From Hexactinellida sp. DTS-2022 (Eukaryota; Porifera; Hexactinellida), in contig JAPNXP010000009.1 in NCBI GenBank assembly GCA_028753945.1, forward strand, positions 4,340,001 to 4,404,000: 64,000 nucleotides of DNA. Reading direction: 5' to 3'. The position numbers were made by a program, and so were the translations under genes. The first letter of the stretch is position 1; every line of letters starts with the position of its first letter. Shown here piece after piece: positions 41,291-56,136 of the stretch. The notes below the pieces were generated by a model, which saw only the letters and a program-made list of their open reading frames with translations, was not told the origin of the DNA and did not search any database.

Positions 41291-44200
41291 AACATTTTAC
41301 AAAGGAACAGATACCTTCTGGGAAAAGTGCATAATATGAAATTTGCAGAACAATCAGACAATTCACAATAGACTTCCGAAATAAATAGACAACAATTACT
41401 ACAAGTGTTACAACGAGTCACTAAACGGGTTTGAATTTATTGATGTATCAAAGAGTTCAAACATTTGACAAAGTAACAGATAACTTCAGAAAAAACTGCA
41501 GAATATGTATCTTGCAGAACAATCAGACAATTCACAATAGACTTCCGAAATAAATAGACAACAATTACTACAAGTGTTACAACGAGTCACTAAACGGGTT
41601 TGAATTTATTAATGTATCAAAGAGTTCAAACATTTGACAAAGCAACAGATAACTTCAGGGAAAAGTGCAGAATATGTAACTTGTAGAACAAACGGAGAAT
41701 TCACAAAGACTTCCGTATAAATAGACAACAATTACAACAAGTGGTATAACGAGTTACTGAACAGAATTCAATTTATTGATGTATCAAAGAATTCAAACAT
41801 TTGACAAAGCAACAGATAACTTCAGGGAAAAGTGCAGAATATGTAACTTGTAGAACAAACAGACAATTCACAATTGACTTCAGGATAAATAGACAACAAT
41901 TAAAACAAGTGTTACAACGAGTCACTACCGGAATTCAGTTTATTGATGTATCAAAGAGTTCAAACATTTGACAAAGGAACAGATACCTTCAGAGAAAAGT
42001 GCATAATATGAAATTTGCAGAACAATCAGACAATTCACAATAGACTTCCGAAATAAATAGACAACAATTACTACAAGTGTTACAACGAGTCACTAAACGG
42101 GTTTGAATTTATTGATGTATCAAAGAGTTCAAACATTTGACAAAGTAACAGATAACTTCAGAAAAAACTGCAGAATATGTATCTTGCAGAACAATCAGAC
42201 AATTCACAATAGACTTCCGAAATAAATAGACAACAATTACTACAAGTGTTACAACGAGTCACTAAACGGGTTTGAATTTATTGATGTATGAAAGAGTTCA
42301 AACATTTGACAAAGCAACAGATAACTTCAGGGAAAAGTGCAGAATATGTAACTTGTAGAACAAACAGAAAATTCACAAAGACTTCCGGATAAATAGACAA
42401 CAATTACAACAAGTGGTATAACGAGTTACTGAACAGAATTCAATTTATTGATGTATCAAAGAATTCAAACATTTCACAAAGGAGCAGATAACTTCAGAAA
42501 AAACTGCAGAATATGTAACTTGCAGAACAATCAGACAATTCACAACAGACTTCCGGATAAATAGACAAAAATTACTACTAGTGTTATAACGAGTCACTGC
42601 CGGTATACACTTTATTGATGTATCAAAGAGTTCAAACATTTGACAAAGCAACAGATAACTTCAGGGAAAAGTGCAGAATATGTAACTTGTAGAACAAACG
42701 GAGAATTCACAAAGACTTCCGGATAAATAGACAACAATTACAACAAGTGGTATAACGAGTTACTGAACAGAATTCAATTTATTGATGTATCAAAGAATTC
42801 AAACATTTGACAAAGCAACAGATAACTTCAGGGAAAAGTGCAGAATATGTAACTTGTAGAACAAACAGACAATTCACAATTGACTTCAGGATAAATAGAC
42901 AACAATTAAAACAAGTGTTACAACGAGTCACTACCGGAATTCAGTTTATTGATGTATCAAAGAGTTCAAACATTTGACAAAGGAACAGATACCTTCAGAG
43001 AAAAGTGCATAATATGAAATTTGCAGAACAATCAGACAATTCACAATAGACTTCCGGATAAATAGACAAAAATTACTACTAGTGTTATAACGAGTCACTG
43101 CCGGTATACAGTTTATTGATGTATCAAGGAGTTCAAACATATGACAAAGAAATAGATAACTTCAGGAAAAGTGCAGAATATGTAACTTGTAGACCAATCA
43201 GACAATTCACAATTGACTTCAGGATAAATAGACAACAATTACTACAAGTGTTATAACGAGTCACTAAACGGAATTCAGTTTATTGATGTATCAAAGAGTT
43301 CAAACATTTTACAAAGGAACAGATACCTTCAGGGAAAAGTGCATAATATGAAATTTGCAGAACAATCAGACAATTCACAATAGACTTCCGAAATAAATAG
43401 ACAACAATTACTACAAGTGTTACAACGAGTCACTAAACGGGTTTGAATTTATTGATGTATCAAAGAGTTCAAACATTTGACAAAGTAACAGATAACTTCA
43501 GAAAAAACTGCAGAATATGTATCTTGCAGAACAATCAGACAATTCACAATAGACTTCCGGATAAATAGACAACAATTACTACAAGTGTTACAACGAGTCA
43601 CTAAACGGGTTTGAATTTATTAATGTATGAAAGAGTTCAAACATTTGACAAAGCAACAGATAACTTCAGGGAAAAGTGCAGAATATGTAACTTGTAGAAC
43701 AAACAGAAAATTCACAAAGACTTCCGGATAAATAGACAACAATTACAACAAGTGGTATAACGAGTTACTGAACAGAATTCAATTTATTGATGTATCAAAG
43801 AATTCAAACATTTCACAAAGGAGCAGATAACTTCAGAAAAAACTGCAGAATATGTAACTTGCAGAACAATCAGACAATTCACAACAGACTTCCGGATAAA
43901 TAGACAAAAATTACTACTAGTGTTATAACGAGTCACTGCCGGTATACACTTTATTGATGTATCAAAGAGTTCAAACATTTGACAAAGCAACAGATAACTT
44001 CAGGGAAAAGTGCAGAATATGTAACTTGTAGAGCAATAAGACAATTCAAAATAGACTTCAGGATAAATAGACAACAATTAAAACAAGTGTTATAACGAGT
44101 CACTACCGGAATTCAGTTTATTGATGTATCAAAGAGTTCAAACATTTGACAAAGGAACAGATAACTTCAGTAAAACTGCAGAATATGAAACTTGCAGAAC

Positions 44201-47200
44201 AATAGACAATTCACTATAGACTTCCGGAAAATAGACAAAAATTACTTCTAGTGTTATAACGAGTCACTGCCGGTATACAGTTTATTGATGTATCAAAGAG
44301 TTCAAACATTTTACAAAGGAACAGATACCTTCAGGGAAAAGTGCATAATATGAAATTTGCAGAACAATCAGACAATTCACAATAGACTTCCGGATAAATA
44401 GACAACAATTAATACAAGTGGTACAACGAGTTAGTAAACGGAAATCAATTTATTGATGTATCAACGAGTTCAAACATTTCACACTGGAACAGATAACTTC
44501 AGAAAAAACTGCAGAATATGTATCTTGCAGAACAATCAGACAATTCACAACAGACTTCCGGAAAATAGACAAAAATTACTTCTAGTGTTATAACGAGTCA
44601 CTGCCGGTATACAGTTTATTGATGTATCAAAGAGTTCAAACATTTTACAAAGGAACAGATACCTTCAGGGAAAAGTGCATAATATGAAATTTGCAGAACA
44701 ATCAGACAATTCACAATAGACTTCCGAAATAAATAGACAACAATTACTACAAGTGTTAATACGTGTCACTAAACGGGTTTGAATTTATTGATGTATCAAA
44801 GAGTTCAAACATTTGACAAAGGAACAGATAACTTCAGGGAAAAGTGCATAATATGAAATTTGCAGAACAATCAGACAATTCACAATAGACTTCCGAAATA
44901 AATAGACAACAATTACTACAAGTGTTACAACGAGTCACTAAACGGGTTTGAATTTATTGATGTATCAAAGAGTTCAAACATTTGACAAAGTAACAGATAA
45001 CTTCAGAAAAAACTGCAGAATATGTATCTTGCAGAACAATCAGACAATTCACAATAGACTTCCGAAATAAATAGACAACAATTACTACAAGTGTTACAAC
45101 GAGTCACTAAACGGGTTTGAATTTATTGATGTATCAAAGAGTTCAAACATTTGACAAAGCAACAGATAACTTCAGGGAAAAGTGCATAATATGAAATTTG
45201 CAGAACAATCAGACAATTCACAATAGACTTCCGAAATAAATAGACAACAATTACTACAAGTGTTACAACGAGTCACTAAACGGGTTTGAATTTATTGATG
45301 TATCAAAGAGTTCAAACATTTGACAAAGTAACAGATAACTTCAGAAAAAACTGCAGAATATGTATCTTGCAGAACAATCAGACAATTCACAACAGACTTC
45401 CGGATAAATAGACAAAAATTACTTCTAGTGTTATAACGAGTCACTGCCGGTATACAGTTTATTGTTGTATCAAAGAGTTCAAACATATGACAAAGGAATA
45501 GATAATTTCAGGAAAAGTGCAGAATATGTAACTTGTAGACCAATCAGACAATTCACAATTGACTTCAGGATAAATAGACAACAATTACTACAAGTGTTAT
45601 AACGAGTCACTAAACGGAATTCAGTATATTGATGTATCAAAGAGTTCAAACATTTTACAAAGGAACAGATACCTTCAGGGAAAAGTGCATAATATGAAAT
45701 TTGCAGAACAATCAGACAATTCACAATAGACTTCCGAAATAAATAGACAACAATTACTACAAGTGTTACAACGAGTCACTAAACGGGTTTGAATTTATTG
45801 ATGTATCAAAGAGTTCAAACATTTGACAAAGTAACAGATAACTTCAGAAAAAACTGCAGAATATGTATCTTGCAGAACAATTAGACAATTCACAATAGAC
45901 TTCCGAAATAAATGGACAACAATTACTACAAGTGTTACAACGAGTCACTAAACGGGTTTGAATTTATTGATGTATCAAAGAGTTCAAACATTTGACAAAG
46001 TAACAGATAACTTCAGAAAAAACTGCAGAATATGTATCTTGCAGAACAATCAGACAATTCACAATAGACTTCCGAAATAAATAGACAACAATTACTACAA
46101 GTGTTACAACGAGTCACTAAACGGATTTGAATTTATTGATGTATCAAAGAGTTCAAACATTTGACAAAGCAACAGATAACTTCAGGGAAAAGTGCATAAT
46201 ATGAAATTTGCAGAACAATCAGACAATTCACAATAGACTTCCGAAATAAATAGACAACAATTACTACAAGTGTTACAACGAGTCACTAAACGGGTTTGAA
46301 TTTATTGATGTATCAAAGAGTTCAAACATTTGACAAAGTAACAGATAACTTCAGAAAAAACTGCAGAATATGTATCTTGCAGAACAATCAGACAATTCAC
46401 AATAGACTTCCGAAATAAATAGACAACAATTACTACAAGTGTTACAACGAGTCACTAAACGGGTTTGAATTTATTGATGTATCAAAGAGTTCAAACATTT
46501 GACAAAGCAACAGATAACTTCAGGGAAAAGTGCATAATATGAAATTTGCAGAACAATCAGACAATTCACAATAGACTTCCGAAATAAATAGACAACAATT
46601 ACTACAAGTGTTACAACGAGTCACTAAACGGGTTTGAATTTATTGATGTATCAAAGAGTTCAAACATTTGACAAAGCAACAGAAAACTTCAGGGAAAAGT
46701 GCAGAATATGTATCTTCCAGAACAATTAGACAATTCACAATAGACTTCCGAAATAAATGGACAACAATTACTACAAGTGTTACAACGAGTCACTAAACGG
46801 GTTTGAATTTATTGATGTATCAAAGAGTTCAAACATTTGACAAAGTAACAGATAACTTCAGAAAAAACTGCAGAATATGTATCTTGCAGAACAATCAGAC
46901 AATTCACAATAGACTTCCGAAATAAATAGACAACAATTACTACAAGTGTTACAACGAGTCACTAAACGGATTTGAATTTATTGATGTATCAAAGAGTTCA
47001 AACATTTGACAAAGCAACAGATAACTTCAGGGAAAAGTGCATAATATGAAATTTGCAGAACAATCAGACAATTCACAATAGACTTCCGAAATAAATAGAC
47101 AACAATTACTACAAGTGTTACAACGAGTCACTAAACGGGTTTGAATTTATTGATGTATCAAAGAGTTCAAACATTTGACAAAGTAACAGATAACTTCAGA

Positions 47201-48685
47201 AAAAACTGCAGAATATGTATCTTGCAGAACAATCAGACAATTCACAATAGACTTCCGAAATAAATAGACAACAATTACGACAAGTGTTACAACGAGTCAC
47301 TAAACGGGTTTGAATTTATTGATGTATCAAAGAGTTCAAACATTTGACAAAGTAACAGATAACTTCAGAAAAAACTGCAGAATATGTATCTTGCAGAACA
47401 ATCAGACAATTCACAACAGACTTCCGAATAAATAGACAAAAATTAATTCTAGTGTTATAACGAGTCACTGCCGGTATACAGTTTATTGTTGTATCAAAGA
47501 GGTCAAACATATGACAAAGGAATAGATAACTTCAGGAAAAGTGCAGAATATGTAACTTGTAGACCAATCAGACAATTCACAATTGACTTCAGGATAAATA
47601 GACAACAATTACTACAAGTGTTATAACGAGTCACTAAACGGAAATCAGTTTATTGATGTATCAAAGAGTTCAAACATTTTACAAAGGAACAGATACCTTC
47701 AGGGAAAAGTGCATAATATGAAATTTGCAGAACAATCAGACAATTCACAATAGACTTCCGAAATAAATAGACAACAATTACTACAAGTGTTACAACGAGT
47801 CACTAAACGGGTTTGAATTTATTGATGTATCAAAGAGTTCAAACATTTGACAAAGTAACAGATAACTTCAGAAAAAACTGCAGAATATGTATCTTGCAGA
47901 ACAATCAGACAATTCACAATAGACTTCCGAAATAAATAGACAACAATTACTACAAGTGTTACAACGAGTCACTAAACGGGTTTGAATTTATTGATGTATC
48001 AAAGAGTTCAAACATTTGACAAAGCAACAGATAACTTCAGGGAAAAGTGCATAATATGAAATTTGCAGAACAATCAGACAATTCACAATAGACTTCCGAA
48101 ATAAATAGACAACAATTACTACAAGTGTTACAACGAGTCACTAAACGGGTTTGAATTTATTGATGTATCAAAGAGTTCAAACATTTGACAAAGTAACAGA
48201 TAACTTCAGAAAAAACTGCAGAATATGTATCTTGCAGAACAATCAGACAATTCACAACAGACTTCCGGATAAATAGACAAAAATTACTTCTAGTGTTATA
48301 ACGAGTCACTAAACGGAATTCAGTATATTGATGTATCAAAGAGTTCAAACATTTTACAAAGGAACAGATACCTTCAGGGAAAAGTGCATAATATGAAATT
48401 TGCAGAACAATCAGAAAATTCACAATAGACTTCCGAAATAAATAGACAACAATTACTACAAGTGTTACAACGAGTCACTAAACGGGTTTGAATTTATTGA
48501 TGTATCAAAGAGTTCAAACATTTGACAAAGTAACAGATAACTTCAGAAAAAACTGCAGAATATGTATCTTGCAGAACAATTAGACAATTCACAATAGACT
48601 TCCGAAATAAATGGACAACAATTACTACAAGTGTTACAACGAGTCACTAAACGGGTTTGAATTTATTGATGTATCAAAGAGTTCA
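41268..48685 (+). repeat. Tandem duplication copy 2 (~7.40 kb)
   Basis: This second copy carries two extra monomers relative to the first. The junction falls in 41,268-41,290, which is part of the conserved box and is identical in both parents. To the left the sequence follows the ACGGGTTTG type; to the right it follows the CATTTTACAAAGG type. Confidence 0.85.
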
Positions 48686-51600
48686 AACATTTGACAAAGT
48701 AACAGATAACTTCAGAAAAAACTGCAGAATATGTATCTTGCAGAACAATCAGACAATTCACAATAGACTTCCGAAATAAATAGACAACAATTACTACAAG
48801 TGTTACAACGAGTCACTAAACGGATTTGAATTTATTGATGTATCAAAGAGTTCAAACATTTGACAAAGCAACAGATAACTTCAGGGAAAAGTGCATAATA
48901 TGAAATTTGCAGAACAATCAGACAATTCACAATAGACTTCCGAAATAAATAGACAACAATTACTACAAGTGTTACAACGAGTCACTAAACGGGTTTGAAT
49001 TTATTGATGTATCAAAGAGTTCAAACATTTGACAAAGTAACAGATAACTTCAGAAAAAACTGCAGAATATGTATCTTGCAGAACAATCAGACAATTCACA
49101 ATAGACTTCCGAAATAAATAGACAACAATTACTACAAGTGTTACAACGAGTCACTAAACGGGTTTGAATTTATTGATGTATCAAAGAGTTCAAACATTTG
49201 ACAAAGTAACAGATAACTTCAGAAAAAACTGCAGAATATGTATCTTGCAGAACAATCAGACAATTCACAACAGACTTCCGGATAAATAGACAAAAATTAC
49301 TTCTAGTGTTATAACGAGTCACTGCCGGTATACAGTTTATTGTTGTATCAAAGAGTTCAAACATATGACAAAGGAATAGATAATTTCAGGAAAAGTGCAG
49401 AATATGTAACTTGTAGACCAATCAGACAATTCACAATTGACTTCCGAAATAAATAGACAACAATTACTACAAGTGTTACAACGAGTCACTAAACGGATTT
49501 GAATTTATTGATGTATCAAAGAGTTCAAACATTTGACAAAGCAACAGATAACTTCAGGGAATAGTGCATAATATGAAATTTGCAGAACAATCAGACAATT
49601 CACAATAGACTTCCGAAATAAATAGACAACAATTACTACAAGTGTTACAACGAGTCACTAAACGGGTTTGAATTTATTGATGTATCAAAGAGTTCAAACA
49701 TTTGACAAAGTAACAGATAACTTCAGAAAAAACTGCAGAATATGTATCTTGCAGAACAATCAGACAATTCACAACAGACTTCCGAAAAAAATAGACAACA
49801 ATTACTACAAGTGTTACAACGAGTCACTAAACGGGTTTGAATTTATTGATGTATCAAAGAGTTCAAACATTTGACAAAGCAACAGATAACTTCAGGGAAA
49901 AGTGCATAATATGAAATTTGCAGAACAATCAGACAATTCACAATAGACTTCCGAAATAAATAGACAACAATTACTACAAGTGTTACAACGAGTCACTAAA
50001 CGGGTTTGAATTTATTGATGTATCAAAGAGTTTAAACATTTGACAAAGTAACAGATAACTTTAGAAAAAACTGCAGAATATGTATCTTGCAGAACAATCA
50101 GACAATTCACAATAGACTTCCGAAATAAATAGACAACAATTACTACAAGTGTTACAACGAGTCACTAAACTGGTTTGAATTTATTGATGTATCAAAGAGT
50201 TCAAACATTTGACAAAGCAACAGATAACTTCAGGGAAAAGTGCATAATATGAAATTTGCAGAACAATCAGACAATTCACAATAGACTTCCGAAATAAATA
50301 GACAACAATTACTACAAGTGTTACAACGAGTCACTAAACGGGTTTGAATTTATTGATGTATCAAAGAGTTCAAACATTTGACAAAGTAACAGATAACTTC
50401 AGAAAAAACTGCACAATATGTATCTTGCAGAACAATCAGACAATTCACAACAGACTTCCGGATAAATAGACAAAAATTACTTCTAGTGTTATAACGAGTC
50501 ACTGCCGGTATACAGTTTATTGTTGTATCAAAGAGTTCAAACATATGACAAAGGAATAGATAATTTCAGGAAAAGTGCAGAATATGTAACTTGTAGACCA
50601 ATCAGACAATTCACAATTGACTTCAGGATAAATAGACAACAATTACTACAAGTGTTATAACGAGTCACTAAACGGAATTCAGTATATTGATGTATCAAAG
50701 AGTTCAAACATTTTACAAAGGAACAGATACCTTCAGGGAAAAGTGCATAATATGAAATTTGCAGAACAATCAGACAATTCACAATAGACTTCCGAAATAA
50801 ATAGACAACAATTACTACAAGTGTTACAACGAGTCACTAAACGGGTTTGAATTTATTGATGTATCAAAGAGTTCAAACATTTGACAAAGTAACAGATAAC
50901 TTCAGAAAAAACTGCAGAATATGTATCTTGCAGAACAATTAGACAATTCACAATAGACTTCCGAAATAAATAGACAACAATTACTACAAGTGTTACAACG
51001 AGTCACTAAACGGGTTTGAATTTATTGATGTATCAAAGAGTTCAAACATTTGACAAAGCAACAGATAACTTCAGGGAAAAGTGCATAATATGAAATTTGC
51101 AGAACAATCAGACAATTCACAATAGACTTACGAAATAAATAGACAACAATTACTACAAGTGTTACAACGAGTCACTAAACTGGTTTGAATTTATTGATGT
51201 ATCAAAGAGTTCAAACATTTGACAAAGCAACAGAAAACTTCAGGGAAAAGTGCAGAATATGTAACTTGTAGAACAAACAGACAATTCACAATAGACTTCC
51301 GAAATAAATAGACAACAATTACTACAAGTGTTACAACGAGTCACTAAACTGGTTTGAATTTATTGATGTATCAAAGAGTTCAAACATTTGACAAAGCAAC
51401 AGATAACTTCAGGGAAAAGTGCATAATATGAAATTTGCAGAACAATCAGACAATTCACAATAGACTTACGAAATAAATAGACAACAATTACTACAAGTGT
51501 TACAACGAGTCACTAAACGGGTTTGAATTTATTGATGTATCAAAGAGTTCAAACATTTGACAAAGTAACAGATAACTTCAGAAAAAACTGCACAATATGT

Positions 51601-54600
51601 ATCTTGCAGAACAATCAGACAATTCACAACAGACTTCCGGATAAATAGACAACAATTACTACAAGTGTTACAACGAGTCACTAAACGGGTTTGAATTTAT
51701 TGATGTATCAAAGAGTTCAAACATTTGACAAAGTAACAGATAACTTCAGAAAAAACTGCAGAATATGTATCTTGCAGAACAATCAGACAATTCACAATAG
51801 ACTTCCGAAATAAATAGACAACAATTACTACAAGTGTTACAACGAGTCACTAAACGGATTTGAATTTATTGATGTGTCAAAGAGTTCAAACATTTGACAA
51901 AGTAACAGATAACTTCAGAAAAAACTGCAGAATATGTATCTTGCAGAACAATCAGACAATTCACAACAGACTTCCGAATAAATAGACAAAAATTACTTCT
52001 AGTGTTATAACGAGTCACTGCCGGTATACAGTTTATTGTTGTATCAAAGAGGTCAAACATATGACAAAGGAATAGATAACTTCAGGAAAAGTGCAGAATA
52101 TGTAACTTGTAGACCAATCAGACAATTCACAATTGACTTCAGGATAAATAGACAACAATTACTACAAGTGTTATAACGAGTCACTAAACGGAATTCAGTT
52201 TATTGATGTATCAAAGAGTTCAAACATTTGACAAAGTAACAGATAACTTCAGAAAAAACTGCAGAATATGTATCTTGCAGAACAATTAGACAATTCACAA
52301 TAGACTTCCGAAATAAATAGACAACAATTACTACAAGTGTTACAACGAGTCACTAAACGGGTTTGAATTTATTGATGTATCAAAGAGTTCAAACATTTGA
52401 CAAAGCAACAGAAAACTTCAGGGAAAAGTGCAGAATATGTAACTTGTAGAACAAACAGACAATTCACAATAGACTTCCGAAATAAATAGACAACAATTAC
52501 TACAAGTGTTACAACGAGTCACTAAACTGGTTTGAATTTATTGATGTATCAAAGAGTTCAAACATTTGACAAAGCAACAGATAACTTCAGGGAAAAGTGC
52601 ATAATATGAAATTTGCAGAACAATCAGACAATTCACAATAGACTTACGAAATAAATAGACAACAATTACTACAAGTGTTACAACGAGTCACTAAACGGGT
52701 TTGAATTTATTGATGTATCAAAGAGTTCAAACATTTGACAAAGTAACAGATAACTTCAGAAAAAACTGCAGAATATGTATCTTGCAGAACAATCAGACAA
52801 TTCACAATAGACTTCCGAAATAAATAGACAACAATTACTACAAGTGTTACAACGAGTCACTAAACGGGTTTGAATTTATTGATGTATCAAAGAGTTCAAA
52901 CATTTGACAAAGCAACAGATAACTTCAGGGAAAAGTGCATAATATGAAATTTGCAGAACAATCAGACAATTCACAATAGACTTCCGAAATAAATAGACAA
53001 CAATTACTACAAGTGTTACAACGAGTCACTAAACGGGTTTGAATTTATTGATGTATCAAAGAGTTCAAACATTTGACAAAGTAACAGATAACTTCAGAAA
53101 AAACTGCAGAATATGTATCTTGCAGAACAATCAGACAATTCACAATAGACTTCCGAAATAAATAGACAACAATTACTACAAGTGTTACAACGAGTCACTA
53201 AACGGATTTGAATTTATTGATGTGTCAAAGAGTTCAAACATTTGACAAAGTAACAGATAACTTCAGAAAAAACTGCAGAATATGTATCTTGCAGAACAAT
53301 CAGACAATTCACAACAGACTTCCGAAATAAATAGACAACAATTACTACAAGTGTTACAACGAGTCACTAAACGGGTTTGAATTTATTGATGTATCAAAGA
53401 GTTCAAACATTTGACAAAGTAACAGATAACTTCAGAAAAAACTGCAGAATATGTATCTTGCAGAACAATCAGACAATTCACAACAGACTTCCGAATAAAT
53501 AGACAAAAATTACTTCTAGTGTTATAACGAGTCACTGCCGGTATACAGTTTATTGTTGTATCAAAGAGGTCAAACATATGACAAAGGAATAGATAACTTC
53601 AGGAAAAGTGCAGAATATGTAACTTGTAGACCAATCAGACAATTCACAATTGACTTCAGGATAAATAGACAACAATTACTACAAGTGTTATAACGAGTCA
53701 CTAAACGGAATTCAGTTTATTGATGTATCAAAGAGTTCAAACATTTGACAAAGTAACAGATAACTTCAGAAAAAACTGCAGAATATGTATCTTGCAGAAC
53801 AATCAGACAATTCACAATAGACTTCCGAAATAAATAGACAACAATTACTACAAGTGTTACAACGAGTCACTAAACGGGTTTGAATTTATTGATGTATCAA
53901 AGAGTTCAAACATTTGACAAAGTAACAGATAACTTCAGGGAAAAGTGCAGAATATGTAACTTGTAGAACAAACAGAAAATTCACAAAGACTTCCGGATAA
54001 ATAGACAATAATTACAACAAGTGGTATAACGAGTTACTGAACAGAATTCAATTTATTGATGTATCAAAGAATTCAAACATTTCAGAAAGGAACAGATAAC
54101 TTCAGAAAAAACTGCAGAATATGTATCTTGCAGAACAATTAGACAATTCACAATAGACTTCCGAAATAAATAGACAACAATTACTACAAGTGTTACAACG
54201 AGTCACTAAACGGGTTTGAATTTATTGATGTATCAAAGAGTTCAAACATTTGACAAAGCAACAGAAAACTTCAGGGAAAAGTGCAGAATATGTATCTTGC
54301 AGAACAATCAGACAATTCACAATAGACTTCCGAAATAAATAGACAACAATTACTACAAGTGTTACAACGAGTCACTAAACGGGTTTGAATTTATTGATGT
54401 ATCAAAGAGTTCAAACATTTGACAAAGTAACAGATAACTTCAGGGAAAAGTGCAGAATATGTAACTTGTAGAACAAACAGAAAATTCACAAAGACTTCCG
54501 GATAAATAGACAATAATTACAACAAGTGGTATAACGAGTTACTGAACAGAATTCAATTTATTGATGTATCAAAGAATTCAAACATTTCAGAAAGGAACAG

Positions 54601-56129
54601 ATAACTTCAGAAAAAACTGCAGAATATGTATCTTGCAGAACAATCAGACAATTCACAAAGACTTCCGGATAAATAGACAACAATTACTACTAGTGTTATA
54701 ACGAGTCACTAAACGGAATTCAATTTATTGATGTATCAAAGAGTTCAAACATATGACAAAGGAACAGATAACTTCAGGAAAGTGCAGAATATGTAACTTG
54801 TAGACCAATCAGACAATTCACAATTGACTTCCGAAATAAATAGACAACAATTACTACAAGTGTTAATACGTGTCACTAAACGGGTTTGAATTTATTGATG
54901 TATCAAAGAGTTCAAACATTTGACAAAGCAACAGAAAACTTCAGGGAAAAGTGCAGAATATGTATCTTGCAGAACAATCAGACAATTCACAAAGACTTCC
55001 GGATAAATAGACAACAATTACTACTAGTGTTATAACGAGTCACTAAACGGAATTCAATTTATTGATGTATCAAAGAATTCAAACATTTGACAAAGGAATA
55101 GATAACTTCAGGAAAAGTGCAGAATATGTAACTTGTAGACCAATCAGACAATTCACAATTGACTTCAGGATAAATAGACAACAATTACTACAAGTGTTAT
55201 AACGAGTCACTAAACGGGTTTGAATTTATTGATGTATCAAAGAGTTCAAACATTTGACAAAGCAACAGATAACTTCAGGGAAAAGTGCATAATATGAAAT
55301 TTGCAGAACAATCAGACAATTCACAATAGACTTCCGAAATAAATAGACAACAATTACTACAAGTGTTACAACGAGTCACTAAACGGGTTTGAATTTATTG
55401 ATGTATCAAAGAGTTCAAACATTTGACAAAGTAACAGATAACTTCAGAAAAAACTGCAGAATATGTATCTTGCAGAACAATCAGACAATTCACAACAGAC
55501 TTCCGAAATAAATAGACAACAATTACTACAAGTGTTACAACGAGTCACTAAACGGGTTTGAATTTATTGATGTATCAAAGAGTTCAAACATTTGACAAAG
55601 TAACAGATAACTTCAGAAAAAACTGCAGAATATGTATCTTGCAGAACAATCAGACAATTCACAACAGACTTCCGAATAAATAGACAACAATTACTACAAG
55701 TGTTACAACGAGTCACTAAACGGATTTGAATTTATTGATGTATCAAAGAGTTCAAACATTTGACAAAGTAACAGATAACTTCAGAAAAAACTGCAGAATA
55801 TGTATCTTGCAGAACAATCAGACAATTCACAACAGACTTCCGAAATAAATAGACAACAATTACTACAAGTGTTACAACGAGTCACTAAACGGGTTTGAAT
55901 TTATTGATGTATCAAAGAGTTCAAACATTTGACAAAGCAACAGATAACTTCAGGGAAAAGTGCATAATATGAAATTTGCAGAACAATCAGACAATTCACA
56001 ATAGACTTCCGAAATAAATAGACAACAATTACTACAAGTGTTACAACGAGTCACTAAACGGGTTTGAATTTATTGATGTATCAAAGAGTTCAAACATTTG
56101 ACAAAGTAACAGATAACTTCAGAAAAAAC

Positions 56130-56136
56130 TGCAGAA
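56130..56136 (+). other. Site of a 16 bp deletion between short direct repeats
   Basis: Other type A monomers have two TGCAGAA copies 16 bp apart, separated by TATGTATCT. Here only one TGCAGAA remains, so the monomer is about 16 bp shorter. This is the expected product of slippage or microhomology-mediated deletion. Confidence 0.8.
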
